Source: Acanthaster planci
Lineage: Eukaryota; Echinodermata; Asteroidea; Valvatida; Acanthasteridae
Assembly: GCF_001949145.1 (NCBI RefSeq)
Contig: NW_019091390.1
Location: 62,001 to 126,000 of the forward strand
Reading direction: 5' to 3'
DNA: 64,000 nt
Position numbers and translations under genes: made by a program. The notes below the pieces were generated by a model that worked only from the letters and a program-made list of their open reading frames with translations, was not told the origin of the DNA and ran no database searches. This document shows, one piece after another, positions 63,037 through 64,000 of this stretch. Every line of letters starts with the position of its first letter. The stretch's first letter is position 1.

Positions 63037-64000
63037 GTCAGTGTTTATTCTGCTTGTCAACACAGGGAGGTTGTGGTTAGCATTTAGTCTGATCACGGAC
63101 CATTTACCCAGGGATGTGCAATGTAAGCTCAGAGCTGGTTCAGTGTGTGTTATGGCCGGCATAATATCAAAGCAGAAATTAAATTGGATTATGTAACACT
63201 TTCTTTAATAATAAAACACATGTTCCTGTCTACCACTTTGGTTTCTCATAGAAAATTGTCTCAAACATATACGCAGCAAAAAAATTCCATTGAAGACCCT
63301 AATTTTTTGTTTCTTTTGTTAGCTTCTTGTGTAAAAGAGCTGATATGCTCTGCCCTCGAAATATGACCCCTTTTCTGTGAATGATCAGCAAATAAAAGTG
63401 TGCGTGTGTGACTTAGAAAGCTTTTCTTGGGCAAAAAGCTTAAAGTCCCCTATTGAATTCTAGCTTGCAAAAGTCAGCAACACAGATGCACATGAACAGA
63501 ATGTTTGCTGCCTGGCACAATAACAATGAACGTCTGTAGTCTGCGTTTCTCCCGGTGAATTGAGCAGTGGATTCACTCACACAAACTGGGCGCATTGTTT
63601 GGGGCAAGGATGTCAGTGCAGCCCTCTCTGAACTTCCCCACTGCACCAATCGTACTATTTTGATTTCAATGGAAGGAAATCATTATTTCACCACACTTCC
63701 TCTTTCAGATAAATGGAAACTTTCAAGTAACAGAAGTGCATGTGCTGTGTGGCTCATGAAGAATTCTGATGCAGACTTGAATTTCCTATGCTTCAGTTCT
63801 CATGATGAATGCTGTTGATAATGCATTTGTTATTAATCTAGGCTATTTCATCCATTTTTTTTGACCTGTGAGTTATTAACCTGTTTTTTATTAATACGGA
63901 TATTTCACTATAGTGCGCCTCCAAGAATATGCAACGCATTGGCCATCACAATGTGCAAAATCTGTCGACCCAATGGGTGTTAAGAAATGGTCGACAAATT
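63037..64000. other. Window end, no exon recognised
   Basis: AT-rich. An 83-codon frame at 63567-63818 shows nothing recognisable. If the right-edge gene is real this is intron. Confidence 0.3.

Overview
This is a eukaryotic, intron-rich window. It reads as the genome of an invertebrate deuterostome (a sea urchin, hemichordate or amphioxus type of animal). The conserved genes are close in sequence and exon phase to vertebrate orthologues, introns are 0.1-4 kb, the intergenic DNA is full of small inverted-repeat elements, and the palindromic motif TACATGTA is scattered throughout. The exact taxon cannot be fixed from the sequence alone. A run of N at 18560-19235 is an assembly gap inside an intron.

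Five protein-coding genes can be rebuilt exon by exon, and a sixth starts near the right edge. (1) A 5'-truncated SLC35D1/D2-type UDP-sugar transporter lies on + at 606-5269, with a phase-compatible alternative last exon at 9877-9980. (2) A Hook-family dynein adaptor lies on - from 38355 down to 16713. At least 17 coding exons were located, and one short linker exon in the Hook domain was not found. (3) SMIM15 lies on - at 43625-43924. (4) HCCS, mitochondrial holocytochrome c synthase, lies on + at 47061-49693. (5) An ER-targeted thioredoxin-fold protein without a CXXC motif and ending in SDEL lies on - from 56790 to 52042. (6) The first two exons of an unrecognised gene lie on + at 60928-63036.

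The layout alternates. SLC35D and HOOK converge, HOOK and SMIM15 share a strand, SMIM15 and HCCS diverge, HCCS and the thioredoxin-like gene converge, and the thioredoxin-like gene and the right-edge gene diverge. The genes serve unrelated housekeeping roles (Golgi/ER nucleotide-sugar import, dynein cargo linkage, small membrane protein, cytochrome maturation, ER folding), so no pathway cluster is implied.

The rest is introns, UTRs and intergenic DNA with non-autonomous mobile elements: a TTAA-flanked piggyBac-like MITE and a second copy, a 51-bp TTAA-flanked hairpin and a larger relative, a hAT-like MITE, a 65-bp-TIR element with a tRNA-like sequence between its arms, a tRNA-derived SINE, a fold-back element in a HCCS intron, and a 16-bp x 5 minisatellite. 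I saw no prokaryote-type system, CRISPR array or viral gene. The most interesting signals are the alternative transporter C-terminus, the probable GC-AG intron with a missing linker exon in HOOK, the redox-dead thioredoxin-like ER protein, and the TIR element carrying a tRNA-like promoter.
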